Of a DNA stretch of 64,000 nt, positions 25,701 to 34,342 are shown piece by piece. The notes beneath the pieces are model-generated. The model did no database searches. It was given only the letters and a program-made list of their open reading frames with translations, and was not told the origin of the DNA. The translations under genes and the position numbers were made by a program. The DNA lies in contig DATGHC010000044.1 in NCBI GenBank assembly GCA_035308165.1, forward strand, positions 1 to 64,000, written 5' to 3'. Position 1 is the first letter of the stretch. Each line of letters starts with the position of its first letter. This stretch comes from DASTCZ01 sp035308165. Its GTDB lineage: Bacteria > Acidobacteriota > Terriglobia > Acidiferrales > UBA7541.

Positions 25701-26747
25701 GGGCACCACCATAGTGTTGTGCGCGATTTGAAAATCTCCCCGCGTGGTGATTCCCCCGCTGTGGAACCAGTCGTAGGGCAGATTAATTTCTCGCGCGGCG
25801 TAATGTCCGGTAGCCTTCCACTCTCCATTCTTGAATGTGCCGCTCCCGCCGAAATCCACTTTCCCGCCCGGCATGGTTGGTTTGCGGAATATCTCCTTGA
25901 TGTCCAAGAAGTCGAGCATTCCGCGCCAGCGAAAGCCCAATGCGGGCGCGGCGAGAGGCTCGATGTCTGCCTGAACATCAAAATTGGAGTGGGGAAGTTT
26001 CAGCTGCAATTGTTCCACGTGGAACGCATCGGCCGAAATTGCGAATCTCAAGGAAACCCCTGCCGCGAATGGCATGTTGCGACCGGCCACCAATGTAAAC
26101 CGGTCCCAGGTGAGTTTTCCCGCATAGACTGGTGCGCTATGGGCCTGCCCCCAATCCACCGACAGGTTGAAGTTGTCACCTTCCGCGACCAGCGGCACGC
26201 GCACATCGTTGTAAAGAATGGTGCCGTCATCCAGTTGCAAGTGGTGAATTGCGAATTCAAATAGGCGCACGCGCAGCGGCCGGTCGCTTGGAACACTCGG
26301 GGTGCGCGGCGGCGGAACATTCGACGTACCATCCGCGTTGAACCGGATATGGACCTCCGGCTTCAGGATGCGCAGCTCACGCAGCGAGACTTTTTTGTTC
26401 CAAAAGGAGTCCACTTGAATTCTGACGATCAACAAATCCGCGTGAAGCAGTGGCGGCGTACCTTCCGGTTCGCGGCCGTGGACCGTAAGCCCGGTCAATT
26501 CCACTCGAAGAGCCAGCGGCGCGAAATGGAATCGCTTAAGTTCAACGGTCCCGCCCGTGACTTGCTCGATTTGTTTGATAACCGCATTGCGCATGGACCC
26601 GTCAAACCAGCCCAATTCAAGAACGGCGACTCCTGCTCCCGCGAGCAAAATGAGCAGCGCCACCAGCGCCAGAAACGCGCGGAAAATCCGCCTCGTCCAA
26701 CTGCGCTTGGGTTTGGGCTTTTGGCCGGGTTGTTTCTTCTCGGTCAT
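22725..26747 (-). CDS. tamB: TamB-like translocation and assembly module protein
   Basis: 1340 residues. An Arg/Lys-rich start is followed by a single signal-anchor helix (IFRAFLALVALLILLAGAGV, residues 22-41), a very long beta-taco region (AsmA-like N-part, residues 50-600, repeating beta units with GxGxF, LTGxxxxP), and at the C-terminus the DUF490/TamB domain (LNGELSFAGNRYRLSRGDID, FTNPFRLDPVLNVQATT, PPLPTTDIINLLALGQ). TamB-type proteins bridge inner and outer membrane and help lipid transport or OMP insertion with TamA. ATGA overlap with the SurA-like stop. Length is near that of E. coli TamB (1259). Confidence 0.93.
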   Translation of the reverse strand: MTEKKQPGQKPKPKRSWTRRIFRAFLALVALLILLAGAGVAVLELGWFDGSMRNAVIKQIEQVTGGTVELKRFHFAPLALRVELTGLTVHGREPEGTPPLLHADLLIVRIQVDSFWNKKVSLRELRILKPEVHIRFNADGTSNVPPPRTPSVPSDRPLRVRLFEFAIHHLQLDDGTILYNDVRVPLVAEGDNFNLSVDWGQAHSAPVYAGKLTWDRFTLVAGRNMPFAAGVSLRFAISADAFHVEQLQLKLPHSNFDVQADIEPLAAPALGFRWRGMLDFLDIKEIFRKPTMPGGKVDFGGSGTFKNGEWKATGHYAAREINLPYDWFHSGGITTRGDFQIAHNTMVVPNFEATALGGTMHGRVNLDFKGLLFRVESHSTGMSVGTVLNAIANKSLPVETFHWDGAMSVDALSTWARDFKHFASQGTTDWTAAAVLPPGKIPATAHIEYDYSMDRNGVVLRASRIETPTTTIIFGGTLGGDDSALDVGLTVNDMLPWDDFINRLRGEDAAPERIAGRATWQGKLTGPLVNPTFAGHVHAFDAGYGTLYWDEAEGDLTYSSTGFQFARAHARRGNSVAQFDLSLELEDWAYLENAKWNMDADVSRTPLDGLQQMFGLSFPVHGLLTGGFHGRGTHGDPQLTGVFEIAELNAWGWSIDRARGQLTLDHREVRIANGELRVTPLGAAGGRAPSLLTGNIGFRFADANINFDLTGAVIPIQAIHQIQTPRMPLSGDLSFQLHGSGPLLAPAAQGTVRLVDLRAGQDLFGSFEGKLDSDGKTARVELSSALPADRLRGHVELALSGDMPIFGELDVKDMDPDPLIRAGLHLEGITGSSSMDGHFKLTGALLKQDSISMDVNLTHLAMDYAFMKLENKDPIQITYRKNEVRIEHANLTGSNTDFHISGFARFAGDRTLGLKLAGAVDLRLLAGFVPRLKTSGAANVNASIEGTLAAPRINGRLEVVKASANYDDFPAGLSNVTGAFVFDASRLTFENVRAETGGGELVFGGSVSYGDGFSAMRYDITTRASNVRIRYPVGMSWLTSGSLRFSGSTQAATLSGSVTVHRLLLAQGFDLAALLVSNSQAVRAPTTSSPFLRNLQFDIQAKSSPDARVEWSSASFESEADLRVRGTWENPILLGRISLLNGELSFAGNRYRLSRGDIDFTNPFRLDPVLNVQATTTVQQYEVTLDISGPASRLAMSYRSDPPLPTTDIINLLALGQATESTAYRGSTAAQTPQSGATSLLSEAISSQLGGRLEKLFGITRFRVDPFLAGTTNAQNGAARVTIEERVGNHLAVTYATNVAGAQEEVVQVEYIVRPDISIVALRDFNGTFSLDVVFKKRFK

Positions 26748-27424
26748 TTCGATCCCGCTGCCGCCTCCGGGACAATTTCAATCTTCAACCGCGACCGGCT
26801 CTCCGTGAGCCATTGCGCCGCCCGCGCGGAAATGTCCTGCTGCACCAGCAATTCGTGGATCTGCTCCCGTACCGAATCGATCGGAGGAACTTTCTGCCCC
26901 CGAGCGGTCATTTCCTTGGTGAACTCCCCGTCGTAATATTTTTGCTCCGCGTCGCCATCCACCTGCGCCGCCGGACGGAACTTGTAATCGAAATACCGGT
27001 TGAAAAATAATTCCTGTCCCAGGAGGCGCCGCACCGCCGTGGAGGTCAGCCCCACCTCACCCATCCGTTTTTGATAGGCTTGCGTTCCCCCCAGAGACTT
27101 TTCCAATTGCCGAACGGCCGAAGTCACGTCCGCGTCCGAGGGCGGCGTGAATTGCGCCGCCTGCGCTTCGCGTTCTACAATCCACTGGTCAATCAGCTCA
27201 TCCAGCCGCTTCGATTCCGTTTCCGGCTCGCCTCCCAGCAATTTCTGAAATTGTCCCAGCTCCCGTAAATCGCTCAACAACAACACATCGCCTTCCACCC
27301 GCGCGACGATGCGGTCCACCACCTGCTGCCCCGCCGCCGGGCGGCACATCAACATCGCCAGGATACCAATCGTCATCGGCAGCAGAGCAAACGCTCTCAA
27401 CTGGCCTTTCGCCTGGCTACCCAT
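26744..27424 (-). CDS. SurA-like periplasmic chaperone lacking a PPIase domain
   Basis: 226 residues from the ATG at 27424, overlapping the BamA-like stop in TAATG. A signal peptide (FALLPMTIGILAMLMCRPAAG) is followed by the SurA N-domain pattern: VVDRIVARVEGDVLLLSDLR, then ELIDQWIVEREAQ and a long helical part, ending VREQIHELLVQQDISARAAQ with WLTESR, the SurA C-terminal helix. No parvulin domain is present, so it is a chaperone-only version about half the usual length. Placed between the BamA-like and TamB genes it probably escorts outer-membrane beta-barrels to that machine. Alternative: a general SurA_N protein of unknown client. Confidence 0.85.
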   Translation of the reverse strand: MGSQAKGQLRAFALLPMTIGILAMLMCRPAAGQQVVDRIVARVEGDVLLLSDLRELGQFQKLLGGEPETESKRLDELIDQWIVEREAQAAQFTPPSDADVTSAVRQLEKSLGGTQAYQKRMGEVGLTSTAVRRLLGQELFFNRYFDYKFRPAAQVDGDAEQKYYDGEFTKEMTARGQKVPPIDSVREQIHELLVQQDISARAAQWLTESRSRLKIEIVPEAAAGSK

Positions 27425-30400
27425 TAGAAAATATCCCCTAAGTTGAAAAAGAATTGGAAGTGCGGCAATTGGGCGAGCTGCGTCCCATTCGCTCCACACC
27501 CCAGCGTCCCAATCACGCAAGAAGTAAAGTATTGCGGGGGATTCAACTGATACGCCAGGTCCACGCGCACCGGCCCGATGGGCGTGTTGTAACGGAGCCC
27601 GAATCCAATGGTGTGCGAGAAATACGCCAGGTCGCCCGCGGTCTGCGAAATCGGACTGGGCCTGGTCCGAAACGTGATCAGGCCCACCCGGCTGAACACA
27701 TTCCCCGCGTCATAGAACAGCGCGCCTCCCAATTTCGAACCTACCTTCGGGAGCCTCATCGGAAACCGGAGCTCCTGATTGAAAACCAGCATCGCCTGTC
27801 CGCCCACAGGAAATCCGGTAAGCGGGTCGCGGGGCCCGGCTTCGTTCAAGCCAAATCCGCGCAAAGAGGTGCCGCCCCCGGCGAAGAATCTCTCCGGCAG
27901 CGGAATTTCGGTCGAAATTGTTCCCGGCAGCGTCTGTTGGATTCCGAACCGCGTCGAACGCGCAAAGACCATCCCACGCCAAAGCGGGTGGAAAGAGGAA
28001 TTCTGTGCGAACACTCGGACGAATCCGGCCGAAGACCCGATCGATTTTCCCGCCAGCGAAAAATCCACGCTGTTAAACGTTCCACGCGTCGCGTCCGTGG
28101 GATTGTCGCGATGCTCCCTTAGCCACGACACTCCGAATTCTGAAACTTGTGTCGGCTGGCTGAACAGCGGGATTTCCTCGGGCGAGATTTCCAGTGTGCC
28201 CTTGTCAATCAACACCTTTCGATAGGTGTAGCTGTACACCATAGTCGTGGTGCGGTTGACGCGCTCGGAAATCTGCAAGCTGCCTTCGTATCTTGTCGAA
28301 GTGAACGTCGTGACGTCCCGCGACCGGTCTCCGAAAACCGTTGCTTGAAAGCTCAGGCTCGGCTTTCCAAAAATGTCCGGCACGTTGTAGCTCATCAGTC
28401 CGCGCCCTTGCAGCAGGCTGGCGCGCACTTTGAACGAAAGTGTGTCGGCTCTCCCCGTCAAATTTGCCTTGCTCAGCTCCAAAATCACTCGCGGGCTGGC
28501 TTCCAGCGCCCCCGTATCTCCCGCGGGCGTGCCCGCGCCGCCCAATCGCTGAATTTCAATTCCACCGCCATAGGAAAAAGTGTATCGCTTGGCCTCCTCC
28601 ACGATCACGTCCAGCGCTTTCTCCGGGTCCGTGCCATCCGGATTCTGCGGCTCGAGCGTCACTCGGCTGAATATTCCCAGGTTGTATAAGCGTCTCTGCG
28701 TGTCCAGCACTTCGCCCACGCGTAGCGGCTCGCCGGGCTTCACTTGAATTTCCCGCGCAATCACACCGCGGCGCGTGTGTTCGTATCCGCCAATCAGCAC
28801 TTCCGAAACGCGGATCTGCTCGCCCTCATCAATCTGATACTTCAGCGCCACGCGCGGATTGCGCGCTCCCGCTACATCTGCGCCGCCCTCCGCGCCGGGA
28901 ATTTTTTCCAGGGTCGAAGTAAACCGCGCATCCGGAAAACCCTCGTTGTAGTAGAACGCCAGAATGTTGTCGCGGTCGATGGCTACGTTGAAATCCGAGT
29001 AAGGTTCGCCCGCTGACGACCCGATCACGTTCAGAAGTTCTTTGAGCCCCAGGGCTTTGTTGCCTTCCACGGTCAGCTTTTCCACCAGCGTCTGCGCGCC
29101 CTCCCTCACGTGGATGTGCACAAACAAATCGTTCTCTTTTCCCCCGTGGGCGTGCTCAATCTCACTCGTCATGTTGACGTCCAGAAATCCGTTTGCGGCA
29201 TAGAGTCCCTGCAGTCCGGCAACGTCATCCTCCAGCAACCTCTGGCTGAACTTCCCCGGGGAATCAAACGCCGCCGGTTTTATGTTCATCCGGCTCCGCA
29301 AAACACCGCTGTCGAAATAGTGTTCGCCCTCGAAGTCCAATCCCACCAGCCGCTGCTTCGGCCCATGATTCACGTTATAGGTGATCACCTGTTCCGTCGC
29401 GCCGGAATCTTTCTTCCCCACGGGCTGCGCTTCCCCGGCTTTGTAATCCACTTCCGCCTGAAAATATCCCTGCCTCTCAAAGTAATCCCGCAGCGAGCGC
29501 TGTCCTTCCAGTAACAGGTCCTGGTCCACTGCCCCTTCTTCGTAGACGGGAACCAGCTTCCTCAATTCCTTGTCGGGGATTTTCGCTCCCGTAACTTCCA
29601 CCTTCACCCGCGATCCCGCCACCACATCCAAGTCCAGCGGCAGCAGATTGGTTTGCGGGTCATACACCCCGCGTCGCAAAGTCGCCCGCGCCCCCAGGAA
29701 GTCTTTCTTGGTCAAAAATGTACGCAGCAGATCCCCCGCGCGCAGCAGCTTTTTCGCATTGATCTGCGTTCCGCGCTTTAGTTTCGCCCGCGACAGCAAC
29801 TCCTGATTCGCAAAGGAAGTCGGGTTCTTCAGCGTGATTGTCCCCAGGCGGGCGCGCGGCCCTGAAGTCACGCGCACGGTAATATTCATGCGCTTGGTTT
29901 CAAGATCGGCCGTCCGCTCCACCTGAATTTGCGCCTGGTACAACCCGTCCTGTTCCAGCGCATCCTTCAACCGCGCCAACGCGTCGGTCAGCTCGCTCTC
30001 GAGGAATGGCGTTCCCACTCCCAGCCTCATCGCCGCCATCGCCGACGATTCATTCGGCGGCTCCACCAATCCCTCCACTCGCACCACTCCAATGAACAGG
30101 TTGCGCCGCGCCACAAAATCGACGCGCAGCCCGCCCTGCACCTCCATGACCTCGGTTCTCAAATCAGCGTAATCCCCATAGGCAAATAGCTTCCTTAAGC
30201 TGGTCCTCTCGGCATCGGAGTCGTAGGGTTTCCCCGCGCTCAGCGGCAAGTCCGCCGGATTTTCCTTAATGAGTTCGCCCGTGTCGCTCAAAATGCGCAC
30301 TTCGACAACATTCTTGCCTTCCAAATCAGGGTTTTGCTGGACGGAATTAGACGAGGGAGCGGGCGCAGTAGCCTGCGCGCTCACCGTTCCGCTCGTCACA

Positions 30401-30459
30401 AAGAAAATGGCGGCGAGGAAGGCCGGCGCGGCTTTCGTGAACGGGCTCCAATTTTTCAT
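27424..30459 (-). CDS. BamA/TamA-like outer-membrane assembly factor
   Basis: 1011 residues from the ATG at 30459 (preceded by GTG; no clear ribosome site; frame open to 30516). A signal peptide and a short Ala/Pro/Ser linker precede a string of five or more POTRA-like modules (about 60-660; e.g. RNLFIGVVRVEGLVEPPNES, VEGNKALGLKELLNVIGSSA, SEVLIGGYEHTRRGVIAREI). The last 340 residues form the Omp85 barrel, with RTFGIQQ-like strands, GGGTSLRGFGLNEAGP (the lid-loop motif, usually xRGF/Y) and a C-terminal aromatic strand FFFNLGDIF. This is longer than E. coli BamA (810), with more POTRAs. It heads the operon with the SurA-like and TamB genes, hence a TamA-like role is as likely as BamA. Confidence 0.9.
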   Translation of the reverse strand: MKNWSPFTKAAPAFLAAIFFVTSGTVSAQATAPAPSSNSVQQNPDLEGKNVVEVRILSDTGELIKENPADLPLSAGKPYDSDAERTSLRKLFAYGDYADLRTEVMEVQGGLRVDFVARRNLFIGVVRVEGLVEPPNESSAMAAMRLGVGTPFLESELTDALARLKDALEQDGLYQAQIQVERTADLETKRMNITVRVTSGPRARLGTITLKNPTSFANQELLSRAKLKRGTQINAKKLLRAGDLLRTFLTKKDFLGARATLRRGVYDPQTNLLPLDLDVVAGSRVKVEVTGAKIPDKELRKLVPVYEEGAVDQDLLLEGQRSLRDYFERQGYFQAEVDYKAGEAQPVGKKDSGATEQVITYNVNHGPKQRLVGLDFEGEHYFDSGVLRSRMNIKPAAFDSPGKFSQRLLEDDVAGLQGLYAANGFLDVNMTSEIEHAHGGKENDLFVHIHVREGAQTLVEKLTVEGNKALGLKELLNVIGSSAGEPYSDFNVAIDRDNILAFYYNEGFPDARFTSTLEKIPGAEGGADVAGARNPRVALKYQIDEGEQIRVSEVLIGGYEHTRRGVIAREIQVKPGEPLRVGEVLDTQRRLYNLGIFSRVTLEPQNPDGTDPEKALDVIVEEAKRYTFSYGGGIEIQRLGGAGTPAGDTGALEASPRVILELSKANLTGRADTLSFKVRASLLQGRGLMSYNVPDIFGKPSLSFQATVFGDRSRDVTTFTSTRYEGSLQISERVNRTTTMVYSYTYRKVLIDKGTLEISPEEIPLFSQPTQVSEFGVSWLREHRDNPTDATRGTFNSVDFSLAGKSIGSSAGFVRVFAQNSSFHPLWRGMVFARSTRFGIQQTLPGTISTEIPLPERFFAGGGTSLRGFGLNEAGPRDPLTGFPVGGQAMLVFNQELRFPMRLPKVGSKLGGALFYDAGNVFSRVGLITFRTRPSPISQTAGDLAYFSHTIGFGLRYNTPIGPVRVDLAYQLNPPQYFTSCVIGTLGCGANGTQLAQLPHFQFFFNLGDIF

Positions 30460-30708
30460 CACGGATAGGAGACGAAAGGTTAGCACAGCCGTTTGCTGCC
30501 TTCTCCTCGTCGGCATATCGCCGCAAATCTTATCGCCAAATTGTGGGCTGGAATCCCCCAGATTGTATTACTGGCGGCAGCGGTGCGCAGTGTCAATCCC
30601 TTTCGGCCAATTGTGCTTTCCGCGCTATCATTGGAACGGCTTCGGCTCACACGGCATACCCGTGTTTCCGGTTTCCATTGTTTCTGAATTGTGCAAGTCA
30701 GGATCTCG

Positions 30709-31800
30709 GTGGACTCTAACCTGCAAAATCGATACTCGCGCCAGGTCCTTTTTGCCGGTATTGGCGAAAATGGACAACGCCGGCTCTTGTCCTCTCGCGT
30801 AGTCCTGGTCGGTTGCGGCGCGCTGGGCACGGCAGCCGCCAACTTGCTCGTTCGCGCCGGTGTCGGTCACTTGCGCATCATTGACCGCGATTTCGTCGAG
30901 CCTTCCAACCTTCAGCGCCAGACTCTGTTCGATGAATCCGACGCACGCGAATCGCTTCCCAAGGCCGTCGCCGCCGAACGCCGCCTTCGCGCCATCAACA
31001 GTGAGGTGGCCGTCGAAGGCATAGTAGCTGACCTTACCCCCCAAAATGCCCTGGACCTTCTCTCCGGCCACCGAATGATAATCGACGGCACCGACAACTT
31101 CGAGACCCGCTTCCTGCTCAATGACGCCGCTGTTAAATTAGGTCTCCCCTGGATTTATGCCGCCGTGGTTGGCTCCTATGGTGTCACCATGACCATCCGC
31201 CCGAGCCTGACTGCCTGCCTCGCGTGCCTTCTTGACCCCCCTTCCGGCGACGGCTCGTCCAGCTCCAACCGGGATCCGTTTGTCGCAAACACTCCGCCCC
31301 CCGCGCATGTGGAAGAGACCTGCGACACCATTGGTGTCCTGGCCTCTGCCGCGGGCGTAATTGCCTCTCTGGCATCCGCCTCAGCAATTAAGATTCTAGT
31401 TGGCACCTCCGAAGATGCCACGCTACCGGCCGCCACTCGGTTGATTTCATTGGATGTGTGGGCAGGGGATTACCGGGCCATTCGCGTGGAGCGCAATCCC
31501 AATTGTGCCGTCTGCGTCCGCCGGGAATTCCGCCATCTGGATGGCCAGGCCCAGCCCCATGTAACCATGTGCGGCCGCGATTCTGTCCAAATCCACGAAC
31601 GCGGCCGTAATCTGGACCTTCCCACTCTGTCCCGGCGCCTGTCCCCCGTCGCCGCCGACGTCCGCCACAACGATTATCTCTTGCGCTTTCGCGTGGCGCC
31701 CCACGAAATCACCGTTTTCGCCGATGGACGAGCCATAATCAAAGGCACGCGCGATCCCGCTGTGGCGCGGTCGCTTTACTCGCGCTATCTCGGTTCATGA
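30709..31800 (+). CDS. ThiF/MoeB/HesA-family adenylyltransferase
   Basis: 363 residues from the GTG at 30709 (AGGA 8 bases upstream); GTG 30691 is the longer choice. E1-like motifs: RYSRQVLFAGIGENGQ, nucleotide-binding VVLVGCGALGTAAANLLVRA, the Asp of RIIDRDFVEPSNLQRQTLF, DGTDNFETRFLLNDA, and zinc cysteines CLAC and CAVC. The C-terminal 100 residues have a ubiquitin-fold-like close (HEITVFADGRAIIKGTRD) as in MoeB-like E1s. It adenylates the C-terminal Gly of a sulfur-carrier protein (MoaD, ThiS or similar). No such carrier gene is adjacent, so the pathway is unknown. It is transcribed divergently from the BamA-like operon; the gap 30460-30708 shows no other gene. Confidence 0.88.
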   Translation: MDSNLQNRYSRQVLFAGIGENGQRRLLSSRVVLVGCGALGTAAANLLVRAGVGHLRIIDRDFVEPSNLQRQTLFDESDARESLPKAVAAERRLRAINSEVAVEGIVADLTPQNALDLLSGHRMIIDGTDNFETRFLLNDAAVKLGLPWIYAAVVGSYGVTMTIRPSLTACLACLLDPPSGDGSSSSNRDPFVANTPPPAHVEETCDTIGVLASAAGVIASLASASAIKILVGTSEDATLPAATRLISLDVWAGDYRAIRVERNPNCAVCVRREFRHLDGQAQPHVTMCGRDSVQIHERGRNLDLPTLSRRLSPVAADVRHNDYLLRFRVAPHEITVFADGRAIIKGTRDPAVARSLYSRYLGS

Positions 31801-31885
31801 TTGAAGGTGCTGGCGCGGCCGCAATTCGACTCACTCAAATCTAAACTGTGGGCCGTCGAGATTAGTCCTGCTGCCTGAGTCCCGG

Positions 31886-32230
31886 CTACCGGACGACGGT
31901 TCTGTGCGGCACCGCGCGCAACGCTGCCCGGTCCAGGCTTTCCCGGAGGTTCATCAAGGTGAGGAAAGTGCTCAGAACGCGGGACTTCAGCTCGTCGGCA
32001 AGATGTAGCCCGCTGGTGGAGACCCGCGCCAGCATCTCGCCCTGGTCGGCGATGTAGGCAACAATCTCCCCATTTCGCTGGGCTGTGGCGCTCCCCGACA
32101 CGGTTTCCCGGCGAAGTTCGCTGCAGACTTGTTCAAGATGCAGGGTGAAATGCAACAGGCAGTATCCCTCCTTGGCTACCTCTGGCGGGATTGGCGTCTT
32201 GCACCCTGGCGTGCGGCAGGTTTGAGCCAT
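31886..32230 (-). CDS. small putative zinc-binding protein, unknown function
   Basis: 114 residues. The N-terminus has C5, C10, C24 and H27 (CRTPGC ... GYCLLHF), a probable small zinc finger of C-x4-C-x13-C-x2-H type. The remainder is helical (HLEQVCSELRRET, EIVAYIADQGEMLARVSTSG, DELKSRVLSTFLTLMNLRES). No family was recognised with certainty; similar short proteins occur singly in Acidobacteriota genomes (recollection). No clear operon partner: 54 bases from the converging ThiF-like stop is empty sequence, 125 bases separate it from the VWA gene. Could be a DNA- or RNA-binding protein. Confidence 0.55.
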   Translation of the reverse strand: MAQTCRTPGCKTPIPPEVAKEGYCLLHFTLHLEQVCSELRRETVSGSATAQRNGEIVAYIADQGEMLARVSTSGLHLADELKSRVLSTFLTLMNLRESLDRAALRAVPHRTVVR

Positions 32231-32354
32231 TCGTAGGCCTTACCCCAAGACTTCAATTCTTTCACCGCCACACCTCGAAATCCAGCCCTGTTCCGGGACT
32301 ATTCCCAAAGCGTAACCCTCACTCTTCGGGCTCTGGCCGGTGGTAAGTGCCCGC

Positions 32355-33287
32355 TCACTTTCCTCCCCCCGAAATGTACACGTGGTCCGGTGCAATCAGT
32401 TGAATGGAGTGTGACTCTGGGATCACCTTCAAATGCGAAAAGTCCGGCTTCGGTCTTGGCTCCGCAGTGAAAGTCAGCAGATATTGCTGACCAAGCAGCG
32501 TGTGAATCTCATCCAGAAAAGGTTGAAACGAGACCGGCGTCTCCAGGCCCTGAAAGAAAGCATCCCCGCCAGTCTCGGCGGCAAGCCGGCCCAGGCACCC
32601 CTGGCCGTTCATGACCAGGAAGGCGTTGTGCGACTCCGGCCCTGGGCTGCTGGCATAAATCGTATAGATCACAATTCCCGAGCGCTCGGCCTCGTCAATC
32701 AAGCTCTGCAGTTCCATATTTCGGTTGGGGTCGGTATCGGAGACGCCATTGTCCAGATCTATCCCGCTGCTGATCAGCAGGATCTCCCGGCGACTCCGCG
32801 TGGCTGGCCATTTCTTGATCAGGTCGCGGACGGCATCAAAGGTCCCATTCGTCGATCCCGAAAGCGCCGATGGAATTCGGAACGCCTTCGCGGCTTGTTC
32901 GTGGGTGGTGGTGAAATCCTGCTCAAAATGTGTTGCTCCATAATCGGCATAAGCGACCCCGACGCGCGTTTCGGCGGGCAGCGAACGCACAAAGCTTTGC
33001 ATTTCGCTCCAACGGTCCGCCGCACGCGGAGTAATGGAATCATCCACAACGATGGCAAGATCCAGTCCCGCGCCTCCGCCCTGCGATGGCACCCAGGAGA
33101 CTATCGGTCGAACCTTATTGTCCAGCCGGACCACCACCTCATTCGCTGGAATCGGCGGTGGCGCTGACTTGTCTTTGCCCATCGCCGTGACCGTCACCGT
33201 CACGGCGGGGCCTTGCTGCGCCGGAATCGCAGTCGAGCTCATTGCCAGAACTGTTCCGGCCATCATGAACTTGAGAAAACTCCGCAT
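32355..33287 (-). CDS. secreted VWA-domain protein (VWFA-related, acidobacterial type)
   Basis: 310 residues with a signal peptide (FMMAGTVLAMSSTAIPAQQ). A short beta region (ANEVVVRLDNKVRPIVSW) is followed by a von Willebrand A domain with a MIDAS-like DDSIT motif, then VGVAYADYGATHFEQDF, REILLISSGIDLDNG and IVIYTIYASSPGP. Such VWFA-related proteins are abundant in Acidobacteriota and bind partner proteins through a metal ion. Near the C-terminus, LLGQQYLLTFTAEPRPKPD matches the conserved end of that family. No operon with neighbours is evident. Partner and role unknown. Confidence 0.85.
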   Translation of the reverse strand: MRSFLKFMMAGTVLAMSSTAIPAQQGPAVTVTVTAMGKDKSAPPPIPANEVVVRLDNKVRPIVSWVPSQGGGAGLDLAIVVDDSITPRAADRWSEMQSFVRSLPAETRVGVAYADYGATHFEQDFTTTHEQAAKAFRIPSALSGSTNGTFDAVRDLIKKWPATRSRREILLISSGIDLDNGVSDTDPNRNMELQSLIDEAERSGIVIYTIYASSPGPESHNAFLVMNGQGCLGRLAAETGGDAFFQGLETPVSFQPFLDEIHTLLGQQYLLTFTAEPRPKPDFSHLKVIPESHSIQLIAPDHVYISGGGK

Positions 33288-33392
33288 GGGATCCTCCCTT
33301 TACCTGCTTAATTGGATGGTTTAAAACGCGATTAGGTATGCCTGGCCCAGGGTTGGGGCGGAGGGGTGTCTTCTGACTCCAAATGTATTTGA

Positions 33393-34325
33393 TTACTTTT
33401 TTGAAGTTTCCGCGGGTAGGTCCTTGTGCTTTGACCAGTCTTCCCACGATCCGTCGTAAAGCTTCACCTCATATCCCAAGGTGCGGGCCGCAAAATAAAC
33501 CGCGCTGGCCTGCTGTCCGATGTGGCAGTAAGCAATAATCCGGTCACCCGGTTTCATCCCCGCGTCGTGGAACATGGCCGCAAGCTCCTCCGGTGATTTC
33601 AGTTTTCCATCTTTGTCGTTCAAAGTTGTGTAGGGAATATTCCCCGCGCCGGGAATGTGTCCAAGCCGCTGCCCTCCGCCCGGCGAAGTATTTCCCGTGT
33701 AATATTCGGCGTCCCGCGCGTCAATGATGGCCACTCCCGTGTGGTGGACATTGGCCCTCACGTCGTCAATCTCCGTGATCACGTCATTCATGGGGCACGG
33801 TGTGATTGTTCCTGCTTGAGGCGCGGGAGGCGCTTCCGTCGACACCGGACGCCCCTCCTTGCTCCACAGCAGGAATCCTCCATCGAGCACCGACGTGTTC
33901 CGGCCCAATCCCATGGCATCGAGCGTCAAATAAACGCGCGCGGTCGGCGAGAACCAATCCTTCGCTTGGTAGAGAACGATGTGCGAATCGTTCGTGATTC
34001 CCAGTTTTCCAAACACGCGCGCCAGCACATCCATCGGCGGCAGTTCCAGCGTAAGCCCCGTCGGCCCGGTCATTAAATGCGAATCCATGTACTCCGCGAA
34101 CAACGATCCGGGAATGTGCCCCTTGTCATAATCATCTTTTTCACCCACCGCGAGGATTACCACCTTGGGATCCTTTATGTGGTCGGCCAGCCACGACGTG
34201 GAAACCAGCATCGTGCTGCGATCCCCGTGCCCGCCGCACGGTGGCGGTGTTGCTCCCGCTTCCGCCGCCAGGATGGGCGTGACGCACAGCAACACAACCG
34301 CCAGAATGAGCCGAATATTTTTCAT
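33393..34325 (-). CDS. exported tandem-rhodanese sulfurtransferase
   Basis: 310 residues from the ATG at 34325, with GGGGAGA 6 bases upstream; the frame extends to 34406. A signal peptide (residues 1-22) is followed by two rhodanese domains. The first (about 40-155) lacks the catalytic Cys (VLYQAKDWFSPTARVY); the second has the persulfide Cys in AYCHIGQQASA near residue 270. This inactive-plus-active pairing is that of thiosulfate/3-mercaptopyruvate sulfurtransferases. The loop CHIGQQ is like that of thiosulfate-type enzymes. It follows the ADOP permease by only 17 bases, so it is part of a PadR-ADOP-rhodanese operon and acts in the periplasm. Confidence 0.88.
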   Translation of the reverse strand: MKNIRLILAVVLLCVTPILAAEAGATPPPCGGHGDRSTMLVSTSWLADHIKDPKVVILAVGEKDDYDKGHIPGSLFAEYMDSHLMTGPTGLTLELPPMDVLARVFGKLGITNDSHIVLYQAKDWFSPTARVYLTLDAMGLGRNTSVLDGGFLLWSKEGRPVSTEAPPAPQAGTITPCPMNDVITEIDDVRANVHHTGVAIIDARDAEYYTGNTSPGGGQRLGHIPGAGNIPYTTLNDKDGKLKSPEELAAMFHDAGMKPGDRIIAYCHIGQQASAVYFAARTLGYEVKLYDGSWEDWSKHKDLPAETSKK

Positions 34326-34342
34326 CAAATTGTCTCCCCAAT

